A DNA stretch of 64,000 nucleotides, from NCBI GenBank assembly GCA_003952965.2, contig CM025850.1, forward strand, positions 35,763,536 to 35,827,535. The letters are read 5' to 3'. This DNA comes from Morella rubra (Eukaryota > Streptophyta > Magnoliopsida > Fagales > Myricaceae). The notes under the pieces were generated by a model. It was given only the letters and a program-made list of their open reading frames with translations, was not told the DNA's origin and ran no database searches. Both the position numbers and the translations under genes were made by a program. Of the stretch, positions 59,906 to 64,000 are shown piece after piece; positions within the stretch are counted from its first letter, which is position 1, and every line of letters starts with the position of its first letter.

Positions 59906-62900
59906 CTCTTGATATGCTTTGCGCGCTTCCAACGACATTACGATCAGGGAGATAAACTAGAGTAATCTTGTCTTGTACGTTATACTTACTTCTTAAGTCT
60001 TAATTTGGGCTGAGGTGGTTCTGCTTTGTTAGGGCATTTTACATGCCCAAAGAGCCACAGATTAGTATACTAATGAACAACGGGGGAAGCCTCAGGTCTT
60101 CTCTTACTTATTTTCCTAGCGTACTAGTATTTACGATTTTGGTTCAGGATACGAGGTTGTTTCATCATAATGGCGGAATTGCAAGTCTTCTGGATTCAAT
60201 TGTCTAAAAAGGAATCTCTGCAAGTCCTGGATCTGTGCAAATTGTAGTATTGACTACGGATTCGAGCCATAGCACATGGTGTTATCATGGTATTGAAACG
60301 GGTGGGCCCGATCTAAATATAAAGGGCAGGTTTTACATGGAGTGATTGACTGTCTCTAATGTGCTCTATCTCAGTATGTATTCTGATGCCTTACGATACG
60401 GGTAGAGGAAGTAAGACCAACCCTTTCGAGTTTTTTTTAATGGGAATGAGACTGATTATTGTGGAAGCTGAAGGTTAATTCTTTAGTTTATACCTATGGA
60501 GCTTAAAAAGAAATGATGGTTAAATGCGGGATAGCTTAATGCTTGGTCGCGGCAATTCCGTTTCTTTGTGTTGAGTGCGGCAAGAATCTTAACATTAAGT
60601 TTACGATGTAACTGGTTACGAGTTTTAAATAATATTTTCGTCATTTCACAATTTCCATTCAAGAGAGTCTATGAATAAGACTTTTCTCGGAAAGAAAGAA
60701 CTCTTGCTGGATATTCTTCCTGAGGAGCTAAGGAATTATGGTGGAAAGTTAGGGCTTCGGTCTTCTATTTTTCCAAAATTTAGTGCTTGAAAAATGTGAC
60801 TCTAAAGTTTCTTTTTTCTTGTTGTGAAGTATGTATAAAAGCATGGGGCTAGAGGAGTTGGCACGAATACTGACGGATTCGTCCACTCCTCTAATCAAGG
60901 CATGAAAGGAAGTGATGGTGATCGGTTATATTAAGTTATTGCTCTCAGCATTATTTAATCTACTTCCACTGGCTAATAGTATTATGTGTGGTCACATGTA
61001 TAACTAGAATACGCATGTCCTAAAGCTATATTGTTGAAAGGAAAAAAAAACATTAGATGATGTGCAGAGGCGATCTCAGAATGTGTGGGTGGCTAATACT
61101 TCGCGTAGTGCACTCCTGCTAGGACATAGGTTGTGCATTAGCATTTTATGTATCTCCGGGACTTATCTGTCAGCGCGGATAAAAGTTATGGTTGGGGGCG
61201 GGTCTGTGAGATCGCTATAGAAAGAGTATGGCTCGCAGAAACTCTTACATCACAACACCTCTGGGTATACAACACCAAAAATAAAATATATTAAGACCTT
61301 AGGAAATACCACGAATATCACAAACTCATATAAGCCAATAGGATAATGTGCTAATGAAGGAAAAAATTTCATAGTAACTGTACAGGGAGGTTAGCAATAA
61401 GTGGTACTCTAGGGAGGCTGTTGTTTGGAAGGAAGTACCAGTTGTATTTATCTCTATTGATGTGGAACAGACTGGTCTGAACTCCTCTTGGGCAGGGTGG
61501 TCGTTTCTTGATGCATATACAAGTGTGCGTGCTTCCGCTGAGCCCCCTTTTTCTTGTGGGTTCTCGTAGTCCATTCAAATTGTGTCAATTTTATGGGAAA
61601 TTGTGAGAACCTAGGTTTTGTTTGGATTTTGAATAGTTATCTAACACGGACGAACCTAGGACTTCACTTCCGAGCTTCTTGGTGATGGCTATACTAATCT
61701 AATTAATAGAAATATACTGAAGTATAATAGAAAGAACTGTCTTTATTCTGTAATAAACTTTCCCGGTTTGCGTGTGCTACCCCGCGTGGACCTGCAGGTG
61801 TTTGTTGAGCCCTTTTATAAGGGGCCTTGGGTATCGGCTAATCTCGTTTCGGAATCATTGTCATGGATTTATCATATGATAATTAATTGATGCTGTTTTC
61901 TGACTTTTATCCCACAAATAGGTCATGCGGGAAAGGGTGATCTCTGGAAGTTTCGGGATTTTTCACAAATTCAGGCACTCTCTTTGCTTTTTCTCAAAGG
62001 TTTATGGAAATCTTTCAGATTTAAAGGTAGATAAGGCTTGGTCACTTATTTTTGATGACAAGAGTAAGCTATAAAGCGCTTATGTTTGTACCGTTCGATA
62101 CACACTAACCCGTTAATTTGGGATCCAATTCGGGATTTTCCTTGGGAGGTATCGGGAATGAATTGGAATGTAATAATATCTATTCATAAAGAAGAAAATC
62201 ATACAGATACAGAAGAAAAGGTTCTCTATTGATTCAAAAACATGCATGTTTGGATCCCAGCCTCCCGCGTGGAGTACAGGGAGACTAATGAGAAGAGATG
62301 GCAACTATGTGGTGGGATTGCCGACATCATGGGTATTGGGGTGTTAATTATCAAGTATTGTGGAAAGGTATTCTTATAGCATTAAGGAGACTATTTTGCT
62401 CTTATAGTTGAGTTTTTTTGGTAATCATTTCGTTTCGAAGTGGGGACAAAAGACTTGGAAGCCATGGTTGGATCTGCAATCTCTCCGCTATCAGGGATCA
62501 GAAGAAAACGATTATTGGTTGGGTTGTTTTTTTTCCTGCGTGATATAAGACATTGGTGCTGAACACGAGAAAATAGGAAAAAAGAGCTAAGGGGAAAAGT
62601 AATAATTATTAATTATTGAAGCTATATTATAAAGTAAAATATGGGAAGATTGTAGTAGGTCAGAGTTCCTAGATGTAAAGTTGTGATAGAAGCGGTGCTC
62701 GTTAATATAGTCTCCACCGATTGTATCACGAATGCATTACGAGATTGGAGCTGGAAGAAAGAGAGGTGAGTATTTATAATCGGATATGAGGAATTCAGCT
62801 GCATATACCGAAGAGACTTCGAAAGAATTGAAGCGAGGAGTCCGTTATGTAGGTTGTGGGATTGTCAATGTAAGAGTTCTTGTAAAGGTTTTGTACCTGC

Positions 62901-63130
62901 TATCTCTGTTGTCTTTCATGGGTCTATCTAGTAAGGGTGAATCTTTTTATTCTCGTCCGACTTTTCAATCATGGATCATTAGGCTCCACCCGTATCGCAA
63001 CTTTGAAGTCGATTGGCTTTTAACTAACAAATTTAGATTATAACTTGGAGTCGTGTTTGGGCATGAACGTGCCTTAGGCCCTGTGCAAAAAAATGTCGTA
63101 TATAATACTTTCTGCTTCACACGTAAGATT
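59906..63130. other. probable noisy plastid trnV-rps12 spacer
   Basis: By position this should be the plastid spacer between trnV-GAC and rps12 exon 2, stretched by extra bases. I cannot recall that spacer well enough to match it block by block. No nuclear gene is seen, and short frames have no domain. Confidence 0.5.
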
Positions 63131-63134
63131 GCCA

Positions 63135-63375
63135 GAAGTACGCTTACCTTCTGGATTTGAAATCGACTGCTTATATACTTGGTATCTGGCCATAATTGAT
63201 CAGAACATTCTGTAGTTTAGTAAGCAGGGGGAAAAGGGTTAAGACTGTTTTATCCTCGGGAAGTAGTTTATGATGTGGTATTGTCTGCATTTTGTTAGTC
63301 GAGGAACTTCTATAGGATTGCCTTGTTCGGTGACGGGCTGTGAACGAAAAGAGTGCTGAAAGTGTCCTATGTGTT
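63135..63375 (+). pseudogene. rps12: noisy copy of plastid rps12 exon 2
   Basis: Blocks TCTGGATTTGAAATC, GCTTATATAC, TGGCCATAATTGATCAGAAC, ATTCTGTAGT, AAGGGTTAAG and GTCGAGGAAC match rps12 exon 2 of angiosperm plastids in order. The encoded S12 protein segment cannot be read in one frame because of inserted bases. It lies on the strand opposite rrn16/trnV, exactly as in the plastid inverted repeat. rps12 is normally trans-spliced to an exon 1 elsewhere in the plastome. Confidence 0.85.
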
Positions 63376-64000
63376 CGCGTTTGCTTTGGGTACTGTAGCG
63401 AAGATATTCCTTAGTTGTCAAGCCATTTGTATCATTTTTTGAGTGAGATGGGCAATGAGTGGGAATTTCAGCTATGTAACGAGGTTAATGTGAAGTGTAT
63501 GGGATGGAATCCTCTAACTATTCGTACTGATTTTCGTAAGGTGGACAGTATACTATGGTAGGATTTGTGTGAACGGCATAAATGTCAAAAAGATAGGATT
63601 AAGATCTGTCTTCGCTTCTTTAATACGATAATATGGGGAGGTGCTCGAAAGTATCATGTTGTATGTTTTGAAGCGGTGTCTAATATTGTTCTGCTTGTTG
63701 TTGTTTTTATGAGGGGTTAGTCCTTGACTTTTGGGGGTGAGTTTGGTGCATGATTAGGACCTAGGATCTTTTGTTTGCAATAGGTATCGAGCTTTCTGGT
63801 TAGAAACACGTTCTGTATTTGTCATATAGGCCATGGACTGTAGGGGCACATACGTTGTGCTATTCTAACGGCTATAGAATACTTTAAGAATATCTCGTGT
63901 ATTAACAGATTTAATTTTGTTCACGGAAGTGGTACAACATGGTTTGTCACTGGATATCTGTAAGGGGAGGTTGCTTGAGTACATGGTATTACATAGTAGT
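63376..64000 (+). other. noisy plastid rps12 intron 2, continues past the window
   Basis: TTGTATCATTT (63427), AATGTGAAGTGTATGGGATG (63488) and TTTTCGTAAGG match the group II intron following rps12 exon 2, in order. Exon 3 is not reached or not recognisable. Confidence 0.7.

Noticed and set aside
60240-60400. Possible decayed Copia retrotransposon (a frame reading LTVSNVLYLSMYSDA and a DxG...HM-like stretch)
   Set aside because: The flanks on both sides are collinear with the plastid IR (trnV left, rps12 right), so this is expected to be plastid spacer; the match is short and has stops.
1-64000. CRISPR array, bacterial operon or phage system
   Set aside because: No spaced direct repeats of CRISPR type and no bacterial gene organisation; all confident genes are plant nuclear genes with introns, apart from plastid-derived DNA.

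Overview
The window is nuclear DNA of a flowering plant, most likely a eudicot. It has intron-rich housekeeping genes with GT-AG junctions, AT-rich intergenic DNA full of small DNA transposons and SINEs, and plant-only genes (SQD2, GPAT6, a plant-type BTB/WD protein). The species cannot be named from the sequence. A run of exactly 1000 N (55501-56500) shows that this is a scaffold.

Layout. 1-2650: intergenic. 2764-7699 (-): complete 11-exon SQD2, sulfolipid synthesis. 7.8-20.4 kb: repeat-rich desert with nested MITEs, a long foldback, a retrotransposon-like block with CCCGGG-rich minisatellites, and two SINEs. 20672-21061 (+): small 'Josephin-like' gene. 22065-28350 (-): complete 11-exon TRM7-type tRNA 2'-O-methyltransferase. 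29.4-31.5 kb: inverted repeats and a MITE. 31546-34751 (-): complete 10-exon proteasome lid subunit RPN8, followed upstream by two deletion-riddled partial copies of its own 5' region. 37958-39388 (-): intronless BTB/WD-repeat protein. 42179-44809 (-): two-exon GPAT6, cutin synthesis. 45658-50106: Mutator-like element (MULE) with about 235-bp terminal inverted repeats and a perfect 9-bp target duplication; it holds a broken transposase and a GRF zinc-finger exon. 50.1-55.1 kb: AT-rich with a MULE-type MITE and a perfect hairpin. 55334-55500: start of an F-box gene cut by the gap.

The most surprising part is 56501-64000. It has no clear nuclear gene and a higher CpG content. Reading it against plastid inverted-repeat sequence known from memory gives ordered, collinear matches to the rrn16 3' flank, rrn16, the rrn16-trnV spacer, trnV-GAC, rps12 exon 2 and rps12 intron 2. 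Matched blocks of about 10-40 bases are separated by extra or altered bases, so rrn16 is stretched to about 2.8 kb instead of about 1.5 kb. This is either an uncorrected plastid long read joined to the scaffold or an oddly insertion-rich nuclear plastid insertion. I favour the artefact.

The genes do not form one pathway. SQD2 (plastid membrane lipid), TRM7 (tRNA anticodon-loop modification), RPN8 (proteasome), BTB/WD (probable CUL3 adaptor) and GPAT6 (cutin) are independent. SQD2, the Josephin-like gene and TRM7 appear, from memory, to be neighbours in Arabidopsis too (At5g01220-At5g01230), which suggests old conserved microsynteny.
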